In this document: piece after piece, positions 43,330 to 55,604 of the stretch | How the letters are laid out: the number at the start of each line of letters is the position of its first letter | How positions within the stretch are numbered: the stretch's first letter is position 1 | DNA from: Nitrosovibrio sp. Nv4 | Lineage (GTDB): Bacteria > Pseudomonadota > Gammaproteobacteria > Burkholderiales > Nitrosomonadaceae | Assembly (NCBI RefSeq): GCF_900215485.1 | Contig: NZ_OCMZ01000001.1 | Location: forward strand, 1,178,001-1,242,000 | Direction: 5' to 3' | DNA length: 64,000 bases | Translations under genes and position numbers: made by a program | The notes under the pieces: generated by a model | Database searches by the model: none | Seen by the model: only the letters and a program-made list of their open reading frames with translations | Told to the model about the DNA's origin: nothing

Positions 43330-46300
43330 TTGCGTCTCTCTCATATCAAACTCGCCGGTTTCAAATCCTTTGTTGATCCCACCGAAATCCCCCTTCCGGG
43401 AGACTTGATCGGGGTTGTGGGTCCCAATGGCTGCGGTAAATCCAATGTGATTGACGCGGTACGCTGGGTTCTGGGCGAATCGCGGGCATCTGCATTACGA
43501 GGCGAGTCCATGCAGGACGTGATTTTTAACGGCTCGGCGAATCGTAAACCCATCGGCCGGGCAAGCGTGGAGTTGATGTTTGACAACAGTCTCGGCAGGG
43601 CGGCAGGTCAATGGTCGAGCTATGCGGAGATTTGCATCAAGCGGGTGTTGCGCCGGGATGGCGAGTCAACCTACCACATCAATAATATTCATGTGCGACG
43701 CCGGGATATTGCGGATATATTTCTTGGTACGGGCATAGGCGGACGTGGCTACGCCATAATCGAGCAGGGGATGATCTCACGTATTATTGAAGCAAAACCG
43801 GAAGAGCTACGCGTATTTCTGGAGGAGGCTGCCGGCATTTCCAGATACCGCGAGCGCCGCCGCGAAACCGAATCGCGTCTGGCCGATACCCGCGAAAATT
43901 TGTTGCGGGTGAACGATATCTGCCGGGAACTGGAAAAGCAGTTGATACGGCTGGAACAACAGGCCACGGTTGCCTCCCGGTTCAAGGATATGGAAGGCCA
44001 GCTGCACGGGGCGCAAAATTTATTATGGTGTGCCCGCAAGCAGGAAGCCGCCCTGCAGCGAGCGCTTGCGGAGAAAGAGCTTCAATTGCTGCAAACCGCC
44101 CTGGAAGCAGAAACCACGAGTCTGCGGCGCGCCGAAAAATACCTTGAAGAAAAGCGCGCCCAGCATTATGCCACGAGCGATCGATTGCATCAGGCGCAGG
44201 GCGAACTTTATGCGGTCAATGCAGAGGTGGCTCAAACCGAACAGCAAATCCGGCATATGCGCGAGAACCGTCAGCGTATCGCGCAGCAGATCATGACCGC
44301 CAGGAATCAGCTTGAGCAGAAGAAGAAACAAGCGGAGGATGCGGCGGACAGCTTGAGCGGCTGGCAGGGTGAGCTTGAACAGGCATGCCTGGCTCTGGAA
44401 GCCGGCAAAGAAAAGGCTGCTGCAGAGAATGAAAAGCTGCCCTTGGCCGACTCCGCTTTTCGCTCGTGTCAGGAAAAATTGAACGAAACACAGCGCAGCC
44501 TTCTGCTGGTTGAGCAGGCCGGACAACTGGAAGAAAGCCATCGCGCCCATGCGAAAAAAAACCTGCAGCAGCTGGAAGCCCGCCGCGTACGGTTACTGAC
44601 TGAGCGCGATGCGTTACCGCAGCCAGAAATAGAAGAGTTGTCGCGGTTAAACCGGCAGACGGAAATTACAGCGGCCGACCTGAAACATAAAAAGGAAATG
44701 CTCTCGCAAACCGAAGACCTGTTGCTGGACGCTGAAGAAGTGAAGGGAGAATTCGGGCGTAAAGTACGAATGCTGGAGCAGCAGGTTATTCAGGCGGAAG
44801 CGCGACTCAACGCGCTGCAGCGCTTGCAGAATCGGCTTGAAGACAGCAAAGGATTGAATGCGTGGCTGGTCAAGCGTCAACTGGATGTTTCACCGCGTTT
44901 GTGGCAAAACATTCAGATTGAGAAGGGATGGGAAAATGCGCTTGAAGCAGTTCTGCGCGAGCGTCTGAATAGCGCGCAGCTTGAGCAATTGGAGGTAGCC
45001 CACGAGTGGGCTGATGATCCGCCTCCCGGAAAATGCGCTCTGTTCGAGTCAGCCAGGCCGAGAACCCAAGCGATGCAAGCCTTCCAGGAGATAGAAGGAG
45101 TGGAAGGCAAACCGGCTGGAGACAGGCCGCGGGTCAGGGAAAGCCGGAAAGCGCTGCAATCGTATCTGGCTTGTGATAATCCAGGAACAAAATCTGTGCT
45201 GAATGAATGGTTGAGCGGTATTTTTGTGGCAGAGAGCTTACCCGCCGGTCTTTCGCAGCGAACAGAACTTTCGTCCAGTGAAATGCTGGTGACTCGGGAA
45301 GGACATATTATTACGTGTCACAGCCTTACTTATTATGCTCCCGATTCCCAGTTGCATGGAGTACTTGGGCGGCAACGCGAGATTGCCCAGATTAAAGTTG
45401 AAGCGGATGCGCTGAGGGGAAATCTCCTGGTCGAGAGATCCGCACTGGAAACGGCGGAAGAAGCATGTCTCGAGCTTGAATCGTCTGTATCCGGCTTGCG
45501 TTACGACAGCGCCCAACTCCAGCAACAGCATCACGACGCGCAAATGCAGACGCTCAAACTTACTCAGTTGGCTGAGCGCACTGGGCAGCGCGGCAAGCAG
45601 ATTGATTGCGAACTGGCGGAAATCGAGCAGCAGGGAGCGGCGGAACGTTCCCGAAAGCAGGATGCTGAAACAAAGCTCAGTGAATATCAGGTTCAGATCG
45701 GGATTCTGCAGGACCAGTTGCAAAAACAAAAACTGGCGCGGCAGGCAGCAGAACAGTTCCTCAACGCCCAGCGTCAACTGGCGCAGAAAGCCGCAAGGGA
45801 AATGCAGGAAGCAGCATTTCATGAAAAAAACTGCCAGGATAAAATCGCTGAGACGGAGAATTCCATCCGTATCATCGACGAGAGTATCTTTGAGCTCAAA
45901 GCGCATCTGGAAAAACTACAAGCTGAGCAAGGCGGATTTGATGAAACGCAACTGAATAGTCTGCTTCAGGAGCGCTTGACGCTGCGGGAACAACGCGAGC
46001 AGGAATTGGCGGCGGTGCGCAATGCTCTGGAAGATGTGACGCGGGAATTGCGCGAGATAGAGCAGGCGCGCATGAATTCCGAACAAAAATTGCCACCGTT
46101 GCGCGAAGCTATCAGCCAGGGGCGACTCAAGGAACAAGAGGCGCGCATTACCGAGGACCGGTTTGGCGAGCAATTACGGGAATCAGGGGGCTGCGAGGAG
46201 GAGTTGATACAGTCTCTTGGGAAAACGCGGACTTCGGCTTTGCAGACCGAGATCAATCGTCTGAATGCGGAAATAGCCGCCTTGGGAGTGGTCAACCCTG

Positions 46301-46908
46301 CGGCGCTCGACGAATTGCAATCCTGCCAGGGGCGGAAGACCTATCTGGACTCACAATCCCAGGACCTGGAAGAAGCCTCCGAGACGCTTAAAAATGCGAT
46401 TCGCCGGATAGACCGGGAAACCCGTGAACGCCTGCTGGAGACGGTCGATAAGGTCAACAGCCATCTGGATGAAATATTTCCCACGATGTTCGCCGGTGGA
46501 CAAGCCAAGCTGATATTGAGGGGAGAGGAGATACTGGACGCAGGCATACAGATTTTCGCGCAGCCGCCGGGCAAGAAAAATAGTTCCATCCATTTGCTGT
46601 CCGGTGGTGAAAAAGCGCTAACTGCATTGGCGCTGGTTTTTTCGCTATTTCAGCTCAATCCGGCGCCTTTTTGCCTGTTGGATGAGGTGGATGCTCCCCT
46701 GGACGACACCAATACCGAACGCTTCTGCAACCTGGTGCGGAAAATGTCGCGCCAGACACAGTTTGTGTTTATCAGCCACAATAAAATCACCATGGAGATG
46801 GCGCAGCAGTTGATAGGCGTCACCATGCAGGAAAAGGGCGTTTCTCGAGTGGTTGCGGTAGAAATCGAAGAGGCTGTCGGATTGAGTGATGCCGCCATGG
46901 TGACTTGA
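43330..46908 (+). CDS. smc: Chromosome segregation protein SMC
   Basis: SMC compacts and organises the chromosome with ScpA/ScpB. It is 1192 residues, the normal length. The start is TTG 43330, giving the canonical MRLSHIKLAGFKSF; no better start is present and no Shine-Dalgarno is clear. Walker A is GPNGCGKSN near residue 34. Two long coiled coils (about 165-510 and 670-1020) flank a hinge with ALEAVLRERLNSAQ and GHIITCHSLTYYAPD. Near the C-terminus, LLSGGEKALTALALVFS is the ABC signature and FCLLDEVDAPLDDTN is Walker B. The stop overlaps an in-frame TTG by one base; zipA starts 3 bases later. Confidence 0.97.
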   Translation: MRLSHIKLAGFKSFVDPTEIPLPGDLIGVVGPNGCGKSNVIDAVRWVLGESRASALRGESMQDVIFNGSANRKPIGRASVELMFDNSLGRAAGQWSSYAEICIKRVLRRDGESTYHINNIHVRRRDIADIFLGTGIGGRGYAIIEQGMISRIIEAKPEELRVFLEEAAGISRYRERRRETESRLADTRENLLRVNDICRELEKQLIRLEQQATVASRFKDMEGQLHGAQNLLWCARKQEAALQRALAEKELQLLQTALEAETTSLRRAEKYLEEKRAQHYATSDRLHQAQGELYAVNAEVAQTEQQIRHMRENRQRIAQQIMTARNQLEQKKKQAEDAADSLSGWQGELEQACLALEAGKEKAAAENEKLPLADSAFRSCQEKLNETQRSLLLVEQAGQLEESHRAHAKKNLQQLEARRVRLLTERDALPQPEIEELSRLNRQTEITAADLKHKKEMLSQTEDLLLDAEEVKGEFGRKVRMLEQQVIQAEARLNALQRLQNRLEDSKGLNAWLVKRQLDVSPRLWQNIQIEKGWENALEAVLRERLNSAQLEQLEVAHEWADDPPPGKCALFESARPRTQAMQAFQEIEGVEGKPAGDRPRVRESRKALQSYLACDNPGTKSVLNEWLSGIFVAESLPAGLSQRTELSSSEMLVTREGHIITCHSLTYYAPDSQLHGVLGRQREIAQIKVEADALRGNLLVERSALETAEEACLELESSVSGLRYDSAQLQQQHHDAQMQTLKLTQLAERTGQRGKQIDCELAEIEQQGAAERSRKQDAETKLSEYQVQIGILQDQLQKQKLARQAAEQFLNAQRQLAQKAAREMQEAAFHEKNCQDKIAETENSIRIIDESIFELKAHLEKLQAEQGGFDETQLNSLLQERLTLREQREQELAAVRNALEDVTRELREIEQARMNSEQKLPPLREAISQGRLKEQEARITEDRFGEQLRESGGCEEELIQSLGKTRTSALQTEINRLNAEIAALGVVNPAALDELQSCQGRKTYLDSQSQDLEEASETLKNAIRRIDRETRERLLETVDKVNSHLDEIFPTMFAGGQAKLILRGEEILDAGIQIFAQPPGKKNSSIHLLSGGEKALTALALVFSLFQLNPAPFCLLDEVDAPLDDTNTERFCNLVRKMSRQTQFVFISHNKITMEMAQQLIGVTMQEKGVSRVVAVEIEEAVGLSDAAMVT

Positions 46909-46910
46909 GT

Positions 46911-50191
<3,281 letters not shown>

Positions 50192-50211
50192 TCCTTAAAC
50201 AAGTTCATTTT

Positions 50212-51096
50212 ATGCCAAAAATAACCAAAGCAGTTTTTCCCGTGGCGGGTATGGGCACCCGTTTTCTGCCTGCTACCAAGGCGAGTCCCAAGGAAATGAT
50301 GCCTGTTGTAGACAAGCCATTGATCCAGTATGCCGTCGAAGAGGCCATTGCGGCGGGTATAACGGAGATGATTTTCATAACCGGCCGTCACAAGCGCGCC
50401 ATTGAAGACCATTTCGATAAAGCCTATGAAATTGAAGCAGAGCTGGAAGCCCGCGGCAAAAGCGAGACGCTGGAAATGCTGCGAAGCATTCTGCCGAAAA
50501 ACATCTCTTGCATCTATATCCGCCAGTCAGAAGCGCTGGGCTTGGGTCATGCAATATTGTGTGCGCGTCCCGCCGTTGGCAATGAGCCGTTTGCGGTGCT
50601 GCTGGCAGACGACTTGCTGGCTGGGGACGAGCCGATTATGGGACAGTTGTGCCGGGTATATGAACAAAACGGCTGTTCGATTTTAGCCGTACAAAATGTC
50701 GAGCCGAGAGATACGGTAAATTATGGAATCGTAAAATGCGGACCGGGAATGAGCGGCCTGCATCCCATTACCGGTATTGTAGAAAAACCTGAACCGGAGA
50801 ATGCGCCCTCTACGTTAGGCGTGGTTGGTCGCTATATCCTGACTCCCAAAATTTTTGAACATCTGGAAAAGGTCAAGGCAGGCGCGGGGGGAGAAATCCA
50901 GCTTACTGACGGCATAGCTTCACTGTTGCTGGAAGAGCGGGCCTTGGCGTATGAGTTTTCCGGTACCCGTTACGATTGTGGAAGCAAGATAGGTTACCTC
51001 AAGGCTACTATCGCGCTGGCGCTTGAACACCCGGAGGTTGGCGAGGAGTTTGCCAACTATCTGAACGCTAAAGGCTATCGTACTCCTTCCGCTTGA
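50212..51096 (+). CDS. galU: UTP-glucose-1-phosphate uridylyltransferase
   Basis: GalU makes UDP-glucose from UTP and glucose-1-phosphate for LPS, exopolysaccharide, trehalose or sucrose synthesis. The 294 residues are a normal length. The nucleotide-binding signature [27 protein letters not shown], with the catalytic Lys, opens the protein. Further conserved pieces are [50 protein letters not shown] and [14 protein letters not shown]. It follows ligA by 20 bases and may be read from the same message. It could feed the polysaccharide genes at 19329-22269 (inference). Confidence 0.97.
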   Translation: MPKITKAVFPVAGMGTRFLPATKASPKEMMPVVDKPLIQYAVEEAIAAGITEMIFITGRHKRAIEDHFDKAYEIEAELEARGKSETLEMLRSILPKNISCIYIRQSEALGLGHAILCARPAVGNEPFAVLLADDLLAGDEPIMGQLCRVYEQNGCSILAVQNVEPRDTVNYGIVKCGPGMSGLHPITGIVEKPEPENAPSTLGVVGRYILTPKIFEHLEKVKAGAGGEIQLTDGIASLLLEERALAYEFSGTRYDCGSKIGYLKATIALALEHPEVGEEFANYLNAKGYRTPSA

Positions 51097-51138
51097 CCTG
51101 TTTTATTGAACGCTTAGTCGATACCAATCCCGATACTG

Positions 51139-51684
51139 ATGCATTCTTCCGAAGAAGCGAAGAAAATTTTCGATACGGCAGAGCAGATATTTTCTGCTGA
51201 CGAGGTATCCCGGACTGTCAAACGCATGGCCGCCGATATTACAAAGGCGCTATCACATCGATACCCGTTGGTGCTCAGCATAATGGGCGGTGCGGTGGTA
51301 TTTACCGGCCAACTGCTCCCGCTGCTGGAATTTCCGCTCAATTTTGATTATCTCCACGTCAGCCGCTACGATAATAAGACCAGCGGTGGTAAGATCAATT
51401 GGAAAGTGTCGCCTCGTGAAAACGTGCAGAACAGGGTGGTGCTGGTGCTGGACGATATCCTTGACGAAGGAATCACGCTTGCGGCGATCCGCGAACGGGT
51501 CATGGACCAGGGCGCAACAGCGTTCTATAGTGCCGTTTTTGCCGACAAGGATATCGCAAGATCCAAGCCGATCAGCGCCGACTTTGTGGGTATCGTGTTG
51601 CCGAATCGCTATGTGTTTGGCTTCGGCATGGATATACACGGCGTATGGCGAAATTTGCCGGCCATTTATGCCTTGAAAGAGTAA
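51139..51684 (+). CDS. hpt: Hypoxanthine-guanine phosphoribosyltransferase
   Basis: A 181-residue type I phosphoribosyltransferase for purine salvage. The PRPP-binding signature is VVLVLDDILDEGITLAAIRE near residues 95-113, the flexible loop is around FDYLHVSRYDNKTSGG, and the base-contact Lys and the C-terminal VFGFGMDIHGVWRNLPAIYAL agree with the Hpt family. It is followed by a methylthio-nucleoside phosphorylase whose product hypoxanthine would be its substrate, supporting the salvage assignment. Guanine versus hypoxanthine preference cannot be read from sequence by eye. Confidence 0.9.
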   Translation: MHSSEEAKKIFDTAEQIFSADEVSRTVKRMAADITKALSHRYPLVLSIMGGAVVFTGQLLPLLEFPLNFDYLHVSRYDNKTSGGKINWKVSPRENVQNRVVLVLDDILDEGITLAAIRERVMDQGATAFYSAVFADKDIARSKPISADFVGIVLPNRYVFGFGMDIHGVWRNLPAIYALKE

Positions 51685-51843
51685 ACGGAAACACCAAAAT
51701 AAAGTCCAATAAGCATCGGGGTAAAGCTGTTGCAGGGATGCGGAAAGCGCAGAGCATGTGACCGGGTACCCGCGAAACTTTCGATTTTCCAGAAGCGGCC
51801 CGGCCCCGGTATTTTTTAATTTCTTGTTCGATTTCTGAAAGAC

Positions 51844-52590
51844 ATGCTTGCAATCATTGGCGGCACCGGTATGACCCAACTTGCCTGTCTTGAAATATCG
51901 CACCGCAAGATCATGACAACTCCCTATGGCGAGCCGTCGGGTCCGCTGACTTTCGGCGAAATCAATGACAACAAGGTTGTGTTCCTGGCCCGCCATGGCT
52001 ATGGTCATACCATTCCGCCGCATGAAGTAAATTACCGCGCCAATTTGTGGGCATTGCACTCATTAAAGTTGTCCCGGGTGATATCAGTTACTTCGGTAGG
52101 CGGAATTCGCGCAGACTTGACGCCTGGCACGGTTGCAATTCCTGACCAGATTATCGACTATACCCATGGCCGCAAGAGCACGTATTATGATGTCATAGAC
52201 AGACCGGTTACTCATATTGATTTTACCGAACCCTATTGCCAGTTGACGCGTACACGTCTGCTGGAGGCGGCGGAGCGTGCGAATGAACGGGTAATCGATG
52301 GTGGTGTCTATGGTGCGACGCAGGGGCCGCGTCTGGAAACTGCCGCTGAAGTTACCCGAATGGAGCGGGACGGGGTCGATCTGGTGGGCATGACCGGTAT
52401 GCCGGAAGCGGCACTGGCTAAAGAGCTGGGCCTCTGTTATGCGACCGTTGCCGTAGTGGCAAATTATGCCGCAGGCCGTGAAACGAGCGCGCATGCCATC
52501 AGTCTGGAAGATGCTCATGCCGTCCTGGAAAAAGCAATGGTCGGCGTTAGAAACATTCTCGAACGCGTGGTGGAATTCGATGTCGATTAA
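51844..52590 (+). CDS. S-methyl-5'-thioinosine phosphorylase-type nucleoside phosphorylase
   Basis: A 248-residue member of the PNP/MTAP family of trimeric phosphorylases. GGTGM (6-10) and [19 protein letters not shown] bind phosphate and ribose; [29 protein letters not shown] is the family signature. The purine-contact segment is VVANYAAG with Asn207, not the Asp pair of adenosine-specific MTAP, indicating a 6-oxopurine substrate such as methylthioinosine, as described for Pseudomonas MTIP. The pathway would need an MTA deaminase elsewhere; hypoxanthine could be recycled by the upstream hpt product. The stop lies inside the def gene start. Confidence 0.85.
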   Translation: MLAIIGGTGMTQLACLEISHRKIMTTPYGEPSGPLTFGEINDNKVVFLARHGYGHTIPPHEVNYRANLWALHSLKLSRVISVTSVGGIRADLTPGTVAIPDQIIDYTHGRKSTYYDVIDRPVTHIDFTEPYCQLTRTRLLEAAERANERVIDGGVYGATQGPRLETAAEVTRMERDGVDLVGMTGMPEAALAKELGLCYATVAVVANYAAGRETSAHAISLEDAHAVLEKAMVGVRNILERVVEFDVD

Positions 52591-53113
52591 ATCTGTTTTA
52601 AAGATGGGTGATCCGCGATTGCTCGAAGTAGCGCGGAAGGTGGAGAAATTCGGCACCCCCGAGCTTGAGACTCTGATCTGCGATATGCATGAAACCATGG
52701 AGGCTCTGGATGGCGCGGGTCTGGCCGCGCCCCAGATTGGGGTGGGCCTCCAGGTCGTAATTTTTGGGGTGAAGCGCAATCCGCGCTATCCCGATGCGGA
52801 AGATGTGCCTTACACGGTTCTGGTGAATCCGGTATTGACACCTCTCACAAAAAATATGGAACAGGACTGGGAAGGCTGCCTGAGTGTTCCGGGCATGCGC
52901 GGGGTGGTTCCACGTTTTGCGAAGGTGCGCTACCAGGGTTTGGATCAGTATGGCAGATCCATAGATAGAAGTGTCGACGGATTCCACGCACGCGTTGTGC
53001 AGCACGAATGCGATCATTTACAAGGCATTCTCTATCCCATGCGTATCACCGATTTTCGTACATTTGGCTTTACCGACGTGTTGTTTCCGGATCATGCACC
53101 TATGGCAGAGTAA
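52580..53113 (+). CDS. def: Peptide deformylase
   Basis: Def removes the formyl group from N-terminal formyl-Met of nascent proteins. I choose ATG 52580, inside the last codons of the phosphorylase gene, because [14 protein letters not shown] is the canonical N-terminus; the frame extends further upstream only as a shadow. The metal-site motifs are [10 protein letters not shown] (48-57), EGCLSVPG (98-105, Cys100) and QHECDHLQG (141-149, His142, Glu143, His146). The 177-residue length is typical. It is translationally coupled to the phosphorylase by the 11-base overlap. Confidence 0.96.
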   Translation: MSIKSVLKMGDPRLLEVARKVEKFGTPELETLICDMHETMEALDGAGLAAPQIGVGLQVVIFGVKRNPRYPDAEDVPYTVLVNPVLTPLTKNMEQDWEGCLSVPGMRGVVPRFAKVRYQGLDQYGRSIDRSVDGFHARVVQHECDHLQGILYPMRITDFRTFGFTDVLFPDHAPMAE

Positions 53114-53213
53114 GTTGGGACTGCATTATTGTTTCAACTTTGAAGGCGGCAAATTGGCAAGTGGGAACTCTTCCAGAAGGTGCAATCCTGTAGCGAGATG
53201 CAGGGCGCCTGCC

Positions 53214-53319
53214 CTCCGAAGGAAGGTGTCATCCCATAGCTTAGGCGCCCCGTGGGCGCCGTGACCCGTCGCTGCCCGATCCCTGCTTCGCGGGGCCCCT
53301 CGTGCGAACGCTTTGGGTT
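53214..53319. repeat. 106-bp structured direct repeat, copy 1
   Basis: First copy of an intergenic unit running from CTCCGAAGGAAGGTG to CGAACGCTTTGGGTT. It contains two inverted repeats: GGCGCC(CCGTG)GGCGCC and CCCTGC-TTC-GCGGGG. In copy 2 the second stem is a perfect CCCCGC/GCGGGG, so the T in copy 1 is a G-T wobble, suggesting the hairpin is maintained. Neither copy encodes a protein. A degraded third unit may lie at about 53168-53210. Confidence 0.85.
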
Positions 53320-53343
53320 AGCTGCGATGGGCTGAGCAGTGCG

Positions 53344-53449
53344 CTCCGAAGGAAGGTGCGACCTCGTAGCTTAGGCGCCCTGCGGTCGCCGTGACCCGTC
53401 GCTGCCCGATCCCCGCTCCGCGGGGCCCCTCGTGCGAACGCTTTGGGTC
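53344..53449. repeat. 106-bp structured direct repeat, copy 2
   Basis: Second copy, beginning 130 bases after the first and differing from it at about a dozen positions by eye. The outer arms GTGACCC and GGGTCAC here form an extra 7-bp perfect stem enclosing the GC-rich hairpin. Its right end overlaps the last codon of the convergent aroK gene: the bases TCA at 53448-53450 are the aroK stop on the minus strand. Confidence 0.85.
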
Positions 53450-54062
53450 ACACCTCATCCATTCTCAATCCGGAGCAGGCCAGTTGTTGTGCCAGCAATT
53501 GTGCGAGGTGGCGTGCACTTCGTTTTCCGCTCTCAACGACGATATGCGCTGTCTCACGATAAAGCGGGTCGCGTTGCGCATAAAGTTCGGCCAGTCGCGC
53601 ACGGGGATCGGAAGTCTGGAGCAGCGGACGATTCTTGTCCTGCCGCGTCCGACGCCACAAATCATCAATCGTCGCTCTCAAATAAATCACAGTGCCCCTG
53701 CGTCGCAGCGTCTCACGGTTCTCTGCTCGCAGCACTGCTCCGCCTCCGGTGGCAAGAACGATGTTCCCCATTTTCACAAGTTCCGATAACATTTCCGCCT
53801 CGCGCTTGCGAAAACCAGCTTCCCCTTCAATTTCAAAAATAACAGGTATGCTGACTCCGGTTCGCTTTTGAATTTCGCGATCCGAATCATAAAATGTCTT
53901 TTTCAGGAAACTGGCCAGAAGTCTGCCGATGGTCGTTTTTCCCGCGCCCATCATTCCAACCAGGAAAATGTTCCCCGGCGTCTCGCCTTCGGGGACGACC
54001 TCATCTACTTCGGTTTCGTTTGCGACGTTATCCACCAGCACTATTGCATTTGTTGCATTCAT
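53448..54062 (-). CDS. aroK: Shikimate kinase
   Basis: AroK phosphorylates shikimate in aromatic amino-acid synthesis. Translation from ATG 54062 gives 204 residues; a TTG further upstream is less likely. An acidic N-terminal extension of about 30 residues precedes the kinase fold. [18 protein letters not shown] (33-50) is Walker [15 protein letters not shown] holds the shikimate Asp, [13 protein letters not shown] the conserved Arg, and ATGGGAVL the adenine-loop Gly-rich motif. Other shikimate genes such as aroB are not downstream; the gene stands alone after the membrane-stress cluster. Confidence 0.95.
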   Translation of the reverse strand: MNATNAIVLVDNVANETEVDEVVPEGETPGNIFLVGMMGAGKTTIGRLLASFLKKTFYDSDREIQKRTGVSIPVIFEIEGEAGFRKREAEMLSELVKMGNIVLATGGGAVLRAENRETLRRRGTVIYLRATIDDLWRRTRQDKNRPLLQTSDPRARLAELYAQRDPLYRETAHIVVESGKRSARHLAQLLAQQLACSGLRMDEV

Positions 54063-54276
54063 CCGCGAATTGTAGCTGAAATGCCACAACCGGCGTAAAT
54101 ACAAAAATGTTCAGGTTTTCTCAGCCCGGATTCCAACGCCGTTTTTATAATGGCGCTTGGTTGATCGTGAAGTATGAAATCGACTTCATGTAACCAATTG
54201 CGGGGCATGCACGTCAAGGTCGAGGATGTGAATAAACCCACCGTATACACTCAAGCAAGCTGTAGCCGGCAGTAAT

Positions 54277-54591
54277 TTAATCCACCCTGATGGGAGGCGC
54301 TTTTGAAAACTCGTCCTGGTTTAGCCTGCCATCCCGATCAATGTCCAGGCCTTTATAAGTCTGCGCAGGCATTCCCTGGGCCGCAGCTTCTTCCGGCGAG
54401 ATATAACCGTCTTCGTCGGCGTCATACAATTCCCAGGGAGGCGCTACTCGTTCAGGCACCCCCGCATCGTTTTTTTGCTCGGCTGCTGTTTCCCCATGAG
54501 CCGTTTCCCCATGAGCCAGCCCTGAGATGCCCAGAATCGAGATTATCAGCCATTGTATCTTCACGCGTCGCAACGTCGAGAAATACCTCAC
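54277..54591 (-). CDS. EF-hand domain exported protein
   Basis: A 104-residue protein. GTG 54591 is chosen over an earlier ATG because AAAGGAGGT lies four bases before it. Residues 8-28 form a signal or membrane segment (KIQWLIISILGISGLAHG). Two calcium-binding EF-hand loops follow: DADEDGYISPEE and DIDRDGRLNQDE, both with standard 12-residue spacing and a Glu at position 12. A 15-base tandem repeat encodes HGETA twice just after the signal. It probably binds Ca2+ in the periplasm. Function unknown. Confidence 0.8.
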   Translation of the reverse strand: MRYFSTLRRVKIQWLIISILGISGLAHGETAHGETAAEQKNDAGVPERVAPPWELYDADEDGYISPEEAAAQGMPAQTYKGLDIDRDGRLNQDEFSKAPPIRVD

Positions 54592-54667
54592 AGTACCTCC
54601 TTTGCGATATACCGCTGCTTTACGCGCAAACAGGCGTTGCTTGCGCAAGAACGCAGATCCCGGTCAA

Positions 54668-54745
54668 TCAATTCATCAGGAAATAAATAATTATTAAAAC
54701 AAATGCGGGCACACCCAGAAGCCAGGCAATAAAATATTTACCCAT
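54668..54745 (-). CDS. 25-residue hydrophobic membrane peptide
   Basis: An ORF too short for usual gene callers: MGKYFIAWLLGVPAFVLI followed by IIYFLMN, then a stop. AAGGAGGGG lies seven bases before the ATG, one of the strongest ribosome sites in the window. The peptide is a single transmembrane helix with a short charged N-terminus. It lies in the minus-strand cluster of membrane stress genes (DUF883, YqjE-like, 116-residue protein), 106 bases downstream of the last, and upstream of the EF-hand gene. Function unknown; a stress-cluster membrane peptide is inferred. Confidence 0.65.
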   Translation of the reverse strand: MGKYFIAWLLGVPAFVLIIIYFLMN

Positions 54746-54851
54746 GATAGCCCCTCCTTGAAAAAATGCAGTGCGAGATACTTCGACGCTATCTGGTCAT
54801 ATTCATTCAGTTGAACATTGTCGCCATTGCTAGTATTACCGACTACCGGCA

Positions 54852-55202
54852 TTACGGACGACGGTTACGCGACCGCAACGAACGCACCATCGAGGGCAGA
54901 ACCTGATGCATCATTAATGTTCTCGCGCTGCTTGCCAGTACTCCCGCCGTGAGAGCTATGCCCCCTTTCACCGCTTTGTTCAGTGGGCCACGCGGCGCCA
55001 TTGACAACGCGGCCAGCAAGCCCAGCGATGTGTAGTAAGGATGGCGTGTTATAAATTTGAAGGTACGGCTGCGTGGGAATGCATGAATATCCGCGGGCTC
55101 ATCATGTTCATCCGCAGGGATGAACATGGATCGATAGTGCCTGCGGCTTTCCCTCATCCGCTCCAATAGCGCTTTTCTTTCATCTTCCAGAGGAATGCTC
55201 AT
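54852..55202 (-). CDS. YqjK-like hypothetical membrane protein
   Basis: A 116-residue basic protein. Its polar N-terminus (RKALLERMRESRRHYR) and two hydrophobic segments near residues 58-74 and 78-98 resemble small membrane proteins that accompany YqjD and YqjE in proteobacteria, but the resemblance is by position more than by sequence. The start overlaps the yqjE-like stop by four bases, so it is translationally coupled. I do not recognise a domain. Confidence 0.6.
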   Translation of the reverse strand: MSIPLEDERKALLERMRESRRHYRSMFIPADEHDEPADIHAFPRSRTFKFITRHPYYTSLGLLAALSMAPRGPLNKAVKGGIALTAGVLASSARTLMMHQVLPSMVRSLRSRNRRP

Positions 55203-55567
55203 ACTACGTCCTTCATTAGCTTTATATCCTGCTGCAATTCCTCACGCACGGTATCGAAAGCTGAAGCGGAGTCTGCTCGGCTTGGCGCTGCCAGATATGC
55301 CCAAAAGGTTGCCAGGGCATAAAAGCCAGCCACACCCCACGCGGAAATCACGCGATAAGGAGTATCCCAGCAGGTAATGATGATAGCCAGTCCCAGGAAG
55401 ATCAGGCCCAACGCCGCAAAGAGCGTGATCACGATATAGCTGACTATCTGTCTTTTCAGATTTCGCCCCTGAATCTCTACTGATATTTTCAACAGCTCCA
55501 GGTATTCGCCGACACGTTCCAAAGCAATTGCTCCGAGTTGTCTGGCTTTTCTGATGGTTTCAAACAT
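55199..55567 (-). CDS. Phage holin-like/YqjE family membrane protein
   Basis: A 122-residue protein of the Phage_holin_3_6/YqjE type. The N-terminal amphipathic helix (RQLGAIALERVGEYLELLKI) and two transmembrane helices (about residues 46-66 and 76-96) separated by a short CWDTPYR loop are typical. E. coli YqjE is a ribosome-associated inner-membrane protein in the yqjDEK unit expressed in stationary phase. It is unlikely to be a phage lysis holin, as no phage genes are nearby. It follows the DUF883 gene by 37 bases. Confidence 0.8.
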   Translation of the reverse strand: MFETIRKARQLGAIALERVGEYLELLKISVEIQGRNLKRQIVSYIVITLFAALGLIFLGLAIIITCWDTPYRVISAWGVAGFYALATFWAYLAAPSRADSASAFDTVREELQQDIKLMKDVV

Positions 55568-55604
55568 GGCGATTTATCTCGACTTGTACTGCGGCCCAAA
55601 CGGA

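Noticed and set aside
55199-55567. Phage lysis holin
   Set aside because: The holin-like fold here is the YqjE stress protein type; no endolysin or other phage genes are near.
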